The notes under the pieces are model-generated. The model saw only the letters and a program-made list of their open reading frames with translations, was not told the origin of the DNA and made no database searches. The position numbers and the translations under genes are program-made. Below are positions 1 through 9,169 of a stretch of DNA of 41,303 nt, one piece after another (position 1 is the stretch's first letter; the number at the start of each line of letters is the position of its first letter). Origin of the DNA: an uncultured Selenomonas sp. (GTDB lineage: Bacteria > Bacillota > Negativicutes > Selenomonadales > Selenomonadaceae); NCBI GenBank assembly GCA_905373085.1, contig CAJPRR010000006.1, positions 1 to 41,303 on the forward strand, read 5' to 3'.

Positions 1-374
1 TTCTCACGCGCCGCAAAGATGACCGCTTCGATTGCAGCAAGGCTCACTAAAGGCCTCGCCGCATCGTGCACGAGCACAATGTCGGCATCTGCGGCGAGAT
101 GCGCCATGCCGTTCGCGATCGAATACTGGCGCTCGGCGCCGCCTCGGACGACGTGCCAGGGCTTCAAGCCCCGCACCCCGGCGAGAAGCTGCTCCACGGA
201 TGCGATTTCATCTTCAGCGACGACGACGATCAATTCGGCGACCGCAGGCACGGCGGAAAACCGCTGCAGCGTGCGGAGCAGGATCGGCATGCCAGAAAGC
301 TCCAAGAACACCTTGTTCTTTCCCGCCTTCATGCGCCTTCCTGCACCCGCCGCCGGAAAAATCACGGAAACCAT
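1..374 (-). CDS. ispD: 2-C-methyl-D-erythritol 4-phosphate cytidylyltransferase, N-terminal part (cut by window edge)
   Basis: About 124 N-terminal residues are visible; the rest lies beyond the left edge. IspD makes CDP-methylerythritol from CTP and MEP in the cytosolic non-mevalonate isoprenoid pathway. The start reads MVSVIFPAAGAGRRM, the glycine-rich CTP-binding loop of the family, followed by KNKVFLEL. Further on come VVRGGAERQYSIANG and VLVHDAARPLVS; the HDAARP block is the family signature. The ATG at 374 is followed at once by this conserved N-terminus. It lies 75 bp behind the PIN/TRAM gene on the same strand, matching the yacL-ispD neighbourhood of Firmicutes. The family assignment is firm; only completeness is unknown. 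Confidence 0.95.
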   Translation of the reverse strand, partial: MVSVIFPAAGAGRRMKAGKNKVFLELSGMPILLRTLQRFSAVPAVAELIVVVAEDEIASVEQLLAGVRGLKPWHVVRGGAERQYSIANGMAHLAADADIVLVHDAARPLVSLAAIEAVIFAARE

Positions 375-448
375 AAAGCCTCCTTGCATATACTGCTTTA
401 TAAACGCGCCGCCGATAAGTCGCATGACCTATCGGCGGCGCTTCCCTT

Positions 449-1606
449 TCACCAATGTCTGGGCTTTGCAAAAATCATGCGTCCGGCTGCTGTCTGCAGC
501 GCCGACGTGACCTCCACTTCAATCGTATTGTTGATATGGCGGCGGCCGTTCTCGATGACGATCATCGTGCCGTCGTCGAGATAGGCGACGCCCTGTCCCG
601 GCTCCTTGCCTTCCTTGACGACGGAGACGCGCATCGTCTCGCCCGGAATGACGACGGGCTTCACGGCATTGGAAAGCTCGTTGATGTTGAGGACGGGCAC
701 GTCGCGCAACTCTGCAACCTTGTTCAGGTTGAAATCGTTCGTGATGAGCTTGCCGCCCACGACCTGAGCGAGGCGCACGAGCTTCGAGTCGACCTCGGCG
801 ATATCGTCGAAATCCTGACTCGTGATCTCGACCTCCATCTTCGATTCCGTGCGTATGCGCTGCAGAACGTCGAGTCCGCGCCTGCCGCGCACGCGCTTCA
901 AAGCGTCTGCGGAATCGGCGATATGCTGCAGCTCTTCCAAGACGAATTCAGGGATGAGCAGCGCGCCGTCGATGAATCCCGTCTCGCATATATCGGCAAT
1001 GCGGCCGTCGATGATGACGCTCGTATCGAGCAGCTTGTAGAGCTTGGGCGATTTCTTTTCCTTGCCGATCTGCCCCAGCGCCTCCTTGGCCTTCGCCTGC
1101 GCCTTCGCCTCGCGGCCCTTGCTGATCAGATTCGGCAGCGTGCCGAAAAGTTCGCCGACCTCCTTGCGCTTCTTGATCGTGATATGAATGCCGAGATAGC
1201 CGAACACGATGCTGAAAACGACGGGGAAATACGCACCGACGAGCGGAATCTTGGAAAACGCCGCTCCCAATAAATTTGCAATGATAAGTCCGATAGCCAG
1301 CCCCGCCGCGCCTGCGATGACGTCATGAATCGGCATCTTGTTCAGCTGCATCTCCACCCAATAGGTGAAGCGCTTGAGCGTAGCCGCAAAAAGGGGCGTC
1401 ATGATGAAGCCGAAAATCCCGCCCAAGGCGGCGCCGACGAGGATGCAGACGAGCGAGGCGAGCGTCAAGCCAAAGAGTCCGAGATCCATCTTGAGGACTT
1501 CCGTGCTTAGAAACTCTGTCAGAAGCGGGCTAGCAAGCTGCATGAGCGCTCCGCCTAAAATGGCGAAAATCAGCGTGGTGAAGAAGCGCAATACTTTTTC
1601 AAACAA
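449..1606 (-). CDS. Membrane-anchored PIN/TRAM domain protein (YacL family)
   Basis: This 385-residue protein has about four hydrophobic membrane segments in residues 8 to 140, a charged Ala/Lys linker (about 150 to 188), a PIN nuclease-like domain from about 190 to 305 starting YKLLDTSVIIDGRI, and a TRAM domain (about 315 to 380, with GEGVAYLDDG-like GQGVAYLDDGTMIVIENG). PIN acidic residues are visible in DTSVIIDGR, EFVLEELQ and ITNDFNLN. The family is widespread in Firmicutes next to ispD and disA or carD; PIN domains often act as metal-dependent RNases, but the cellular role here is not established. The start is TTG at 1606, preceded by AGGAGGG. It sits between carD and ispD, all on one strand. 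Confidence 0.9.
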   Translation of the reverse strand: MFEKVLRFFTTLIFAILGGALMQLASPLLTEFLSTEVLKMDLGLFGLTLASLVCILVGAALGGIFGFIMTPLFAATLKRFTYWVEMQLNKMPIHDVIAGAAGLAIGLIIANLLGAAFSKIPLVGAYFPVVFSIVFGYLGIHITIKKRKEVGELFGTLPNLISKGREAKAQAKAKEALGQIGKEKKSPKLYKLLDTSVIIDGRIADICETGFIDGALLIPEFVLEELQHIADSADALKRVRGRRGLDVLQRIRTESKMEVEITSQDFDDIAEVDSKLVRLAQVVGGKLITNDFNLNKVAELRDVPVLNINELSNAVKPVVIPGETMRVSVVKEGKEPGQGVAYLDDGTMIVIENGRRHINNTIEVEVTSALQTAAGRMIFAKPRHW

Positions 1607-1637
1607 TAAACATCCCTCCTATCCTATACACAGAAAA

Positions 1638-1685
1638 TGACAAAGCCAAACAGATTTATCATACTAAATCTATTCGGCTTTGTCA
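1638..1685 (-). terminator. Intrinsic terminator behind carD
   Basis: A long inverted repeat has TGACAAAGCC at one end and GGCTTTGTCA at the other, an imperfect AT-rich inner stem and a short loop. On the minus strand it is followed by TTTTCT. It lies between the carD stop and the PIN/TRAM gene start, so it probably ends or attenuates carD transcripts. It could also act on the plus strand. Confidence 0.75.
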
Positions 1686-1733
1686 AAAGAAATCACTCTC
1701 GAATCGCGCGGGGCTTCCCGGCGATCGCCAGCA

Positions 1734-2225
1734 TCAGGCAAAATCGTTTTCCGCAAGGATGCCATCCATCCACGATCTGACTTCCTCGGGCGATTTGCTG
1801 CAGGCATAGACGAGTTCGCTGACGATGATCTGCCGCGCGAGATCCAGTAGGCGTCTCTCGCCGCTCGAAATCTTGCGCAGGCGATCCTGCAGGACGAGAT
1901 TGCGTGCGACAGCCGCCACATCGCATATATCGCCGCTCTTCATGCGCTCAAGATTCGCATGGAAACGCTTGTTCCAGCTTCCCGTCGCACGCTCGGGCGC
2001 CATCTGCAGAACGTCCCTGACCTCTTCGACCTGCGTTTCGGGAATCACGTCCCGAAGCCCCATATTATCCACGTTGTCCGTCGGTATCATGACCTTCATG
2101 TTGCCCAATGGCATCTGTAGCACATAGTAGGACTTGCCCTCGCCGAGCACTTCGTAGTCCTCTATGCCGGAAATCACGCCCGCCCCGTGCATCGGATAGA
2201 CAACCGTGTCACCAACCTGAAGCAA
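1734..2225 (-). CDS. carD: CarD/CdnL family RNA polymerase-binding transcription regulator
   Basis: This 163-residue protein begins LQVGDTVVYPMHGAGVI, the Tudor-like RNA-polymerase-interaction domain of CarD/CdnL (about residues 1 to 65), followed by an all-helical C-terminal domain (about 75 to 160, with RRLLDLARQIIVSELVYA). CarD proteins bind the RNAP beta subunit and stabilise open promoter complexes. I chose the TTG at 2225 because a strong AGGAGGTG lies 6 to 8 bases upstream and the family motif starts there; an open frame continues 43 codons further up but would overlap the promoter. It leads the carD, PIN/TRAM, ispD row. Length matches the family (about 160). Confidence 0.92.
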   Translation of the reverse strand: MLQVGDTVVYPMHGAGVISGIEDYEVLGEGKSYYVLQMPLGNMKVMIPTDNVDNMGLRDVIPETQVEEVRDVLQMAPERATGSWNKRFHANLERMKSGDICDVAAVARNLVLQDRLRKISSGERRLLDLARQIIVSELVYACSKSPEEVRSWMDGILAENDFA

Positions 2226-2325
2226 TGCTGCACCTCCTGCCCTTTCCCCATGCAAGACGCATGGAATTAAAAAACTGTCCGCATATATTATAGCACAAAT
2301 CTTCAGAAGTTGGAAGAAAATAAGT

Positions 2326-2354
2326 AGTGTACCATATCCCTCAATCCATGTCAA
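2326..2354 (-). promoter_or_regulatory. Sigma-A-type promoter of carD
   Basis: On the minus strand TTGACA (2354-2349), a 17-bp spacer and TACACT (2331-2326) form a near-consensus promoter about 100 bp upstream of the carD start. A second candidate, an extended -10 of TGCTATAAT form near 2286-2295, lies closer to the gene. Confidence 0.75.
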
Positions 2355-2389
2355 TCAGGTTTTATCACATTCGGGACAATTCTCTCATA

Positions 2390-2602
2390 TTATGAATCCA
2401 TATCATGTCCATGCCTGTGCCCCAAAGCCGCCGCCCATTCGTGACTGATGAGTCCGCCATGGGCAAAAAGTTCGACGATGTGCGCATTCGTCTCACGAAT
2501 CGCCCGCGCCTCCTCTTGCGTGCCGCCGTTCCGGATGCAGGCATGATAGGATTTTTTCAGCTGACGGTTGATGCGATAATACTGCTGTGTGCGAAAATAC
2601 AT
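2390..2602 (-). CDS. Small protein of unknown function (70 aa)
   Basis: The product is 70 residues, beginning MYFRTQQYYRINRQLKK, rich in Arg, Lys, His and Tyr, with a histidine-rich tail (GHRHGHDMDS). I do not recognise a family. The ATG at 2602 is chosen because GAGGGG lies about 7 bases upstream; an in-frame ATG 16 codons earlier lacks such a site. The likely helical body and lack of a hydrophobic segment suggest a soluble protein. It stands alone between carD and the divergent MFS transporter unit. An extended -10 (TGCTATACT, about 2695-2704) upstream could serve as its promoter. Confidence 0.6.
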   Translation of the reverse strand: MYFRTQQYYRINRQLKKSYHACIRNGGTQEEARAIRETNAHIVELFAHGGLISHEWAAALGHRHGHDMDS

Positions 2603-2716
2603 GAATTTTCCCCTCTCTTCTGCGCTTCTTACTGGCGCGGCAGTCGGCATGTCCTTCCAGGACGCACCGATAAAGTCAGAACTTCCCTTTTAGTATAGCA
2701 AACTACACGCACAAAC

Positions 2717-2731
2717 GTCCACTTTTTGGAC
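2717..2731. promoter_or_regulatory. Inverted repeat GTCCA-N5-TGGAC, possible operator
   Basis: The arms GTCCA and TGGAC are perfect and lie just upstream of the extended -10 proposed for the small gene at 2390-2602. This could be a repressor site; no regulator is identified. Confidence 0.3.
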
Positions 2732-2851
2732 ATTGTGCGCCGCCCTTACATGGAAAAGCCAATCGTTCTGCGCCCTTCGGGCTTGACCTCTTGGATTTTC
2801 ATAGCAAAATCAGCCCGATCGACCAAGCGAAAATAAATTTCCTCCGAACGC

Positions 2852-2880
2852 TTGACAACTTTCTTCGCAAGGAGTATATT
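2852..2880 (+). promoter_or_regulatory. Sigma-A-type promoter for the T-box/MFS unit
   Basis: TTGACA at 2852-2857, a 17-bp spacer and TATATT at 2875-2880 form a near-perfect promoter. Transcription would begin near 2887, giving a leader of about 320 nt before the transporter gene. Confidence 0.85.
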
Positions 2881-2886
2881 ATGCTT

Positions 2887-3177
2887 CATCGGGGTTACAA
2901 CTTAACAAGCCACGATACGAATATACAAATTCTATGACGGGAAAGAGTATTCGTGATACGCTGTCTTACAGAGAGCCGCTCCTGTGCTGAAAAGCGGCAG
3001 ACAGCCACGCGAAGAAAATCCTCCCCGAGAAGCAAAGCTGAAATCGAGTAGGCCGAGCCGTCCCTTCCGCGTTAGAGGAAGCGCGTATGACTGTACGCGG
3101 CAAGCGCCCGCTTCATGCGGGAATCTGGGTGGTACCGCGGATAATCCTCCGTCCCTTTCGAGGGGCGGAGTTTTTTA
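2887..3177 (+). promoter_or_regulatory. T-box riboswitch leader with terminator, upstream of the MFS transporter
   Basis: The T-box core GGGTGGTACCGCGG is at 3127-3140. Upstream are Stem I features: an AGTA-like element in GAAAGAGTATT (about 2940-2950), the AGAGAG...AAAAGCGG apical hairpin (about 2970-2997) on a GCTGTCT/AGACAGC stem, and GAGTAGG after Stem I. Downstream is the terminator CTCCGTCCC-TTTC-GAGGGGCGGAG followed by six T. T-boxes bind uncharged tRNA and then form the antiterminator. The TGGT of the core predicts a tRNA with discriminator A. I could not fix the specifier codon; candidate triplets lie in the stretch GAAGAAAATCC near 3012-3022. Confidence 0.9.
3147..3176 (+). terminator. 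T-box-controlled intrinsic terminator
   Basis: The stem CTCCGTCCC/GGGGCGGAG with a short TTTCGA loop is followed by TTTTTT. Its 5' part is where the T-box antiterminator would compete. Confidence 0.88.
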
Positions 3178-3205
3178 TTATGCACCATTTTTAGGAGGAA
3201 TCATC

Positions 3206-4540
3206 ATGCAAACCTTGGATCTCACCCATCTCCGGAGAAAGCGCGACCTGCGCATCATCCTGCCCGTCTTCCTCGTGTCCATCATCGCCTGCATCGACCG
3301 CGTGAACATCGCCTATGCAGCGCTGACGATGACGCAGGATCTCGACTGGATCACGCCCGAAATCTTCGGCGCAGGCGCGGGCATCTTCTTCATGGGCTAT
3401 CTGCTCCTGGAAATCCCCGGCGCACTCATCGCCGCCCGCTTTTCCGCCGCGAAGTGGATCGCACGCATCATGTTCACATGGGGGCTTGTCTGCATCTTCA
3501 TGGCATTCATGCAGACGCAGACGGAGTTCTACCTTTGCCGCTTCCTGCTCGGCGCCTCGGAAGCGAGCCTTTACCCCGTCATCTACTCCGTGCTCTTCGC
3601 GCGTTGGTTTTCCGAAAGGGAGAGCGCGCGCGCCAATTCCCTCATGCTGACGTCACTTCTCATCTCAACGATCGTCGGCGCACCGCTCGCGGGATTCCTG
3701 CTGCAAACATCCTTCTTCGGCATGCACGGCTGGCAGGAACTGTTCATCTTGGAGGCAGTGCCCGCCCTCCTCTTCGCCGTATTTTTCTTCTACTTCGTCA
3801 AGGACAAGCCCGACCAGGTTTCCTGGCTCAGCGCAGAAGAAAAGGAATACTTGAACCGCCAGTACGAAGAAGAGCAGGCGCGTATGCAAAGCGTCAAGAA
3901 GTACACGATCTTTCAGGCTTTCTCCGATCCCAAGGTCTTGAAGCTCTGCTTCATCTATTTCATGTGGGTCATCGGCTTCTGGGGCTTCAACTTCTGGATG
4001 CCGACGGTGCTCAAGGGGCTTTCGGGCTGGTCGACCGGATTCCTCGGCGGCGCCATCGCCATTCCGATGACGGCGGCGCTCCTCGTGCAGGTCATCATCG
4101 GCAAGACCTCGACGAAGACGGGGGACAAGGTCTGGCACGTCGCGGGCGCTCTCTTCGTCGGCGCCGTCGGCCTCGGGCTCAGCCCCTTTGCCGATAACAT
4201 GTATACGGCGCTCTTCCTCGTCTGCCTGTCCGCCATCGGCATCTACGCCGCCATGGGCGTCTGGTGGACGATCCCGACAAGCTTCCTCTCCGGCTCCGCC
4301 GCCGCCGGCAGCGTCGCCCTCATCAACTCCTGCGGCAACCTCGGCGGCTGGGTCGGCCCCTACATGATGGGCTGGCTCAAGACGGAGACAGGCTCCTTCG
4401 ACACGGGCTACTTCCTCATGGCGCTCTTCATGTTCATCGCCGCGCTCACCGTGCTGACAATCCAATATAGTTGGAACGGCAAGCGAAAGACGGCACAAAG
4501 AGAAAGCGAACATCCGCTTACGCTGCAGCAGGAAACGTAA
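3206..4540 (+). CDS. Major facilitator superfamily transporter, anion:cation symporter-like
   Basis: This 444-residue inner-membrane protein has about 12 hydrophobic segments and a charged central loop (about residues 195 to 235, with KDKPDQVSWLSAEEKEYL). The opening ILPVFLVSIIACIDRVNIAYAAL and loop KDKPDQ resemble the ACS branch of the MFS, whose known members take up organic anions such as phthalate, tartrate or hydroxyphenylacetate. The ATG at 3206 follows TTAGGAGGAATC; the frame is open upstream but that part is the T-box leader. T-box control implies a link to one amino acid or its precursor, so the substrate may be an amino-acid-related acid; this is inference. A shared terminator separates it from the convergent receptor gene. 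Confidence 0.88.
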   Translation: MQTLDLTHLRRKRDLRIILPVFLVSIIACIDRVNIAYAALTMTQDLDWITPEIFGAGAGIFFMGYLLLEIPGALIAARFSAAKWIARIMFTWGLVCIFMAFMQTQTEFYLCRFLLGASEASLYPVIYSVLFARWFSERESARANSLMLTSLLISTIVGAPLAGFLLQTSFFGMHGWQELFILEAVPALLFAVFFFYFVKDKPDQVSWLSAEEKEYLNRQYEEEQARMQSVKKYTIFQAFSDPKVLKLCFIYFMWVIGFWGFNFWMPTVLKGLSGWSTGFLGGAIAIPMTAALLVQVIIGKTSTKTGDKVWHVAGALFVGAVGLGLSPFADNMYTALFLVCLSAIGIYAAMGVWWTIPTSFLSGSAAAGSVALINSCGNLGGWVGPYMMGWLKTETGSFDTGYFLMALFMFIAALTVLTIQYSWNGKRKTAQRESEHPLTLQQET

Positions 4541-4566
4541 GCGCAAAAGAAATGCACATAAGCAAA

Positions 4567-4614
4567 AAGAGGGGCTGTGCACAAGTCGAATTCGACGACT
4601 GCACAGCCCCTCTT
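4567..4614. terminator. Bidirectional terminator between MFS gene and TonB receptor
   Basis: A perfect 15-bp inverted repeat (AAGAGGGGCTGTGCA at 4567-4581 and its complement at 4600-4614) encloses a smaller palindrome around TCGAATTCGA. A-rich and T-rich flanks occur on both sides. It lies between the ends of two convergent genes and probably serves both. Confidence 0.85.
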
Positions 4615-4687
4615 ATCTGCTGTCGCACAAATTGGATGCGCGTCAGCTCTTCCTATTCATATTTTCCGCACGAGAAACCGCATATCC

Positions 4688-7600
4688 CTAGAAACGATAC
4701 GTGAGCTGCACACGCGCATAATCGCCGAGCTTGAAATCCTCGCTGCCAAAGAGCGTGGCTCGCTTCGCCGTTCCCTTGGCATCGAACGTATAGAAGAAGT
4801 CAACGCGCAGATTGTCGATGGGGACATAGCCCGCACCGAGCGTAAAGCTCCGGATGCCGTCGATGTAGCGATCGGGCAGGGATTCCGTGCCGTTGCCGCC
4901 GAGGAAGGAGCCATGCGCGAAACGCTTGTAGTCGAAAAATGCGTTCCAACTCCCCTTCTGCCAGCTGTCGGGCATCCCATAGTCGAGACGCAGCACATGA
5001 TAGGCAGGCGTCGCGCCGCCGTTCAGCCCCTTCGCAAAGCCCGAGGAGTTCTGCCCCCATTCATAGGAGAGCTTCGCCATCGCCCCCAGGCGCAGGCTCG
5101 CGCCGAGACCGAACACCGAGGCAATTTTCCCGCCGTAAGCCGAATCCTGCAAAGACTTCATATAGTGCGCCTGCACCCCGAGATCGTCCGTCAGAAGATG
5201 CTTGACCTGCACATATCCCGCCGTCTTGACGGCAGGCGTCGTATCGCGCATGAGGAGCTGTCCGTCGGGGACAGGAATCACTTTCGGTCCCTTGGAGAGC
5301 GGCAGATACGATACGCCATCCGGATCCCACGATGTTGATAACTGGAAGAGCATACTCCCGATCGTCGTGTGAACGTTATCCCTTTTTGACAAATTATTCG
5401 GATCGCCGTTGCTCAGGCCATAGTCGGCGAACCAGCGGCGAAAATTCTCCGGCGTAAGATCCGCCTCATGAACGGGCGTATCCCTGCCGTCCTGCAAATA
5501 GAGAACGCCGCCATACTCCGCCATCGCTTTCTTTACCCTATTGAGGTATTCCGCACTGCTAAAATAGCTATCGAGATCCTTGGTCGGATCGAACTTATCC
5601 ATCGCGACGCTGCTTACGTCGCTGCCGTTTCTTAGGAAAAGCCCCGAATGCAGGCTAAATGTTTGTACACTTTCCGTAACGGACGGATCGATTTCCTTCA
5701 GCAGCGTATAGAACTCACGCAGGACCTTCATGCGATGCTCGACGCTGCCGCCGCCCGCCGCTTTGTCCCGCTGCTGGGCGTCGAGGAACTTCTGATGATA
5801 GTTCATTTTGGGCAGATTAGGGGCAGGAATGCGATCGAATACCTCATCCCCCGCCGCATCTTCGGCCACCCAGCCAAGCAGCTCGTCCTTCGTCGCGCTG
5901 CGCAGGAACGCCATCGGCGAGAGCTTCGTGTACGCCGTATCCTGGATACCCGTCGTATGCGAGAAATCGCCAACGCCTACACGCACCTGCGTACGATCGC
6001 TCGTCCAGACGGCGCGCGCCCCGTCGTAGTCCTTCCCGAAGAAATACCCCGTAAGACCGATGCGCTCCTCCAGCCGACCGAGCGAAACATCCACGTCCCC
6101 TGCTTCGTGACGCAGCTCTGCACGCTCGATACGCGCCTCATTCAGCCCTTGGCTCGGAGCGATGTCCTCCTGCCCGTCCATGCCGCCCGCCGCGCTGGCA
6201 GTAACCGTCGCTGACGTATGCTCGCCAAGCCCTGCATCCGCACGCACGCGCAGGCGCTGCGCATAGCCATGTGCAGGATTGTCCTCAAGATTCTTCTGCG
6301 CATCGCCGACATCCCGCTTGTCCGTGACGCGTACGCCGCTTCGCGCTTCGCCCGTATGACTGTCCTGCCGCAATCGGTAATCGCCGGAAACGCGGAACTC
6401 TCCCGGACGCAGCGTTTCCGTATCGCGCTGAATAAACCAATCGGAGCGATACGAAGAAGAAAGCAGCCCCGTCCCCATGCGTGCGGCAGAACTGCCCGCG
6501 CTGTCAAAGGAAAAGTTCATGCCCAGACGATAGACGCGTCCTTGAAACGCACGATCATCGTCGCGCTTCGCGAAGAGATTGTCCACGCCGATATACGCCA
6601 TAGCGTCTTCGCCGAACTTCTTCTGCACCATGAGATTCCAGATGCCAAAGCTTTTGCGCTTATAATCTGCAGCGTGCTTGGCTTCCGCCTGCTTGGACAT
6701 GTCCACAGAATTGCTGTCGAGCATGTTCAGGTAGTAATCCGCCCAAAGCGAACCGCTCCAGCCGGTCTTCTCATCCATATAGCGGATGCCGAAATCGATC
6801 TTATGGCGCGGACGATCGAGAAGTTCGCGCGGCATGTGGTTCTCCTCGGCGTCCTTGTTGATCGCGTGCAGATACGTATAGCCGATTTTTGCCGACCAAT
6901 GGCTGCTGAACGTATGATCTAGCTCCGCCTCCAGCCCTGTGATCGCAACGTTGCCCAGATTGCGGAAAGAATAGAGCCGATCGCGCGAGCTGGGATCGGG
7001 ATCGCCGATGCCTCCGGGCGTTGTCGGGGCTTTCGTCCGCAGATACAGATAATTCCCGCTGAAATAATGCGTCAGATAATCCTTGATGCGATTGTGGAAG
7101 ATGCTCACGCGTGCAAAGCTGTTCTTCGTTTCCCCTTCCAGGGACAGCGAAAGATTGACGGACTTCTCCGGCTTGAGCTGCGCGTTGCCGACCCAATACC
7201 AGCCCGGCGCGTGTTCGCTCATCGCCGGATACATCTCCCAGTTGTAGTAAAGCTCGCCCATGCCCGGCTCCGCATACCCTGTCCCTACATTCATCTTGAA
7301 GCGGCGATGGGAATTTCCTCCGACATTGTGCGTCATGCCGATGCCTGCCGTGACATGACTGCCAAAGAGACTGCTGTGATCCAAACGGACGACAGGCGTA
7401 AAAATCGTGTCTTTATCGTATTGCCATGTATCCATCAGATACGCATGCCATTTCTGGATGTGCGCCTTGCCGATCGTCAAGGTGTTCTGACGGGCATTGT
7501 ATTCTTCCTTATATCCCAAGCCGTTAATGCGGGCAAGGTACGGAATCATCGGATTATCCCCGAATTTATAGGCGTAATATACAGTGCCGGCGCCCAGTGT

Positions 7601-9069
7601 CGTCAAAGGATCGGCGATTTCTTTCCCCGTCGCTTTATCGATGACCGTGATGTGATTGTTCGGCTTGAGTATATCGCTTGGCTGCGGCTCTTTGTAATTG
7701 TCCAAATCCGCCGTACCGCGATATTCATACGCCTCATCCCAGTGCACATTGCCGTTTGCATCTCGGTTGAATTTATAATCGTGTACGAAGGATTTTCCTT
7801 CCGGTGAAATATACGCGGTTCCTGGCAGGCTTTGATGCCACAAATTGGAATCATAATCGTCCGGTCGAATTTTTTTCTTATACGATTCAGGGGCATTTTG
7901 AATACGGGATCCCTCTCCATCTTCATCGGAGTAGCCGAATCCAAAGGTCAGGAAATGATCTGCATTGACCGCGGCATTGATCTTCGTATTCAAATGCCAC
8001 TGCTGATGCGCAACGTCATTGAGGGTGAACAACATATTATATCCCGTATACTGCGTATTTTTCGCCAAGGATAAAATACCGATGTCATTCTCCTGCCGTT
8101 TTCCATAATTGTAGTCTACGACCCAGTCGTATTTTCCCGTTCTCCCACGATAGGAGAGGTTATAGGTATCGCGTTTGATCTCTCGACGCAGATGCTGCTC
8201 CGGTTCTTCGTCTTCATTGCTATATTTGACGTTCTTCTTCATATCTTCTATCTCTTTGCCCAGAGAAAATTGGAGCGTTTGCTGCCTGCCAAGGTCATAC
8301 TCCCCTTGAATGCCGACATTCTTGATACTTCCAAAGTAGCGCAGCGACGAGCGAAAGTCCGAATTCCAACTCGACGAAGTATCCTTCGCCGCATAGATCG
8401 GCAGGACGTCACGCTTGCTGCCCCATGCGGCAAGGCGCAGTTTGCCCATCGCCCCCGCATCGGCACGCAGGAAGAAATTGCTGAACGGCGTATTTTCCTT
8501 GCCGTCCTGCGCGCGCAGACCTTCCACATTGAGCGCAACTGCAGCCTTTTTGCCTGCGGTCTTCGTGATGATATTGATGACGCCGCCGATCGCATCGGCG
8601 CCGTACTTCGCGCTCGCCGCTCCGCGAATGATTTCGATGCGCTCGATATTCTCCGCGCCAAGCCGCATCACCTCGTCGCCTGCGCCGCGATACTTCGCCA
8701 CATCCCCGAGGACAGGATGTCCATCGACCATGATCAAGGTATGCCGCGGCTCCGCTCCGCGAATCGACACGCCGACATTCCCCATCGCATCGACCGTGCG
8801 CGTCACGCCGACCTCGCTGAAGATGATGTCCTCGACCGACTTCGCCTGCTTCTTCGCAATATCGTCTGCCGTAATGATCGTCGTAGACTGCGATTCGTAT
8901 TTCGCCTCTTCTTTCGCCGCATCAGCTTCGACGTTTACCGATTCGGTTTGAAACTGTGTACCCCCCCCGCACTTTCATCCGCTTGCGCAACACAAGCAGG
9001 CAGCATCAAATGCAGTGCGACAGCCAGCCCAAGGGCATGCTTAGCATTTCTCCTCATACACATTTCCAT
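4688..9069 (-). CDS. TonB-dependent receptor with extra C-terminal beta-barrel; frame interrupted at a G8 tract
   Basis: The ATG at 9069 follows GGAGGAG and encodes a signal peptide (MEMCMRRNAKHALGLAVALH... ending near CVAQADES). After G8 at 8968-8961 this frame stops within about ten codons, while the receptor frame continues to 4688. Nine (or six) G would restore one frame of about 1,460 residues. The plug (about 50-170) contains IITADDIAKKQAKSVEDII, SIRGAEPRHTLIMVDGHP and IEIIRGAASAKYGADAIGG. The first barrel ends at a classic terminal strand, RVYRLGMNFSF (about residue 855). Some 600 further residues look like a second outer-membrane barrel ending ARVQLTYRF. Such receptors import iron chelates, cobalamin or glycans with TonB/ExbBD energy; the ligand is unknown. 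Two barrels in one chain are unusual. Confidence 0.85.
8961..8968 (-). repeat. Poly-G tract (G8 on the coding strand), candidate phase-variation site
   Basis: Eight G residues lie in the receptor gene between the signal peptide (ends ADESAG) and the plug domain (continues TQFQTESVNVEAD in the other frame). The present length puts the two halves out of frame by one base. Homopolymer G tracts of this length are known slipped-strand sites, but a sequencing miscount is also possible. Confidence 0.7.
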
Positions 9070-9121
9070 TGGAAGTTCTCCTCCTTTTTCTTGCAAATTA
9101 AAGATAATAAATATCATTTTT

Positions 9122-9149
9122 ATTATAGCATAATATGAAGAAAAGTCCA
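9122..9149 (-). promoter_or_regulatory. Promoter of the TonB-dependent receptor
   Basis: On the minus strand TGGACT (9149-9144), a 16-bp spacer and a perfect TATAAT (9127-9122) lie about 55 bp upstream of the receptor start. An AT-rich Fur-like stretch, GATAATAAATATCAT (about 9103-9117), lies just downstream of the -10. Confidence 0.7.
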
Positions 9150-9169
9150 GAGTCTTCACTAGAGAATTT

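Noticed and set aside
455..1273. A long plus-strand open frame (272 codons) opposite the PIN/TRAM gene
   Set aside because: It is the mirror of a well-conserved minus-strand gene in GC-rich DNA, has no ribosome-binding site and low-complexity, Arg/Leu/Asp-rich content.
2984..3205. An upstream extension of the MFS transporter frame by 74 codons
   Set aside because: This stretch is the T-box leader, including the core and the terminator; the ATG at 3206 has a strong ribosome-binding site and starts the normal MFS N-terminus.
8935..9159. The 74-codon frame with the receptor signal peptide as an independent small gene
   Set aside because: Its signal peptide is followed by the G8 tract, after which the correct continuation lies one base out of frame; it is the start of the receptor, not a separate gene.
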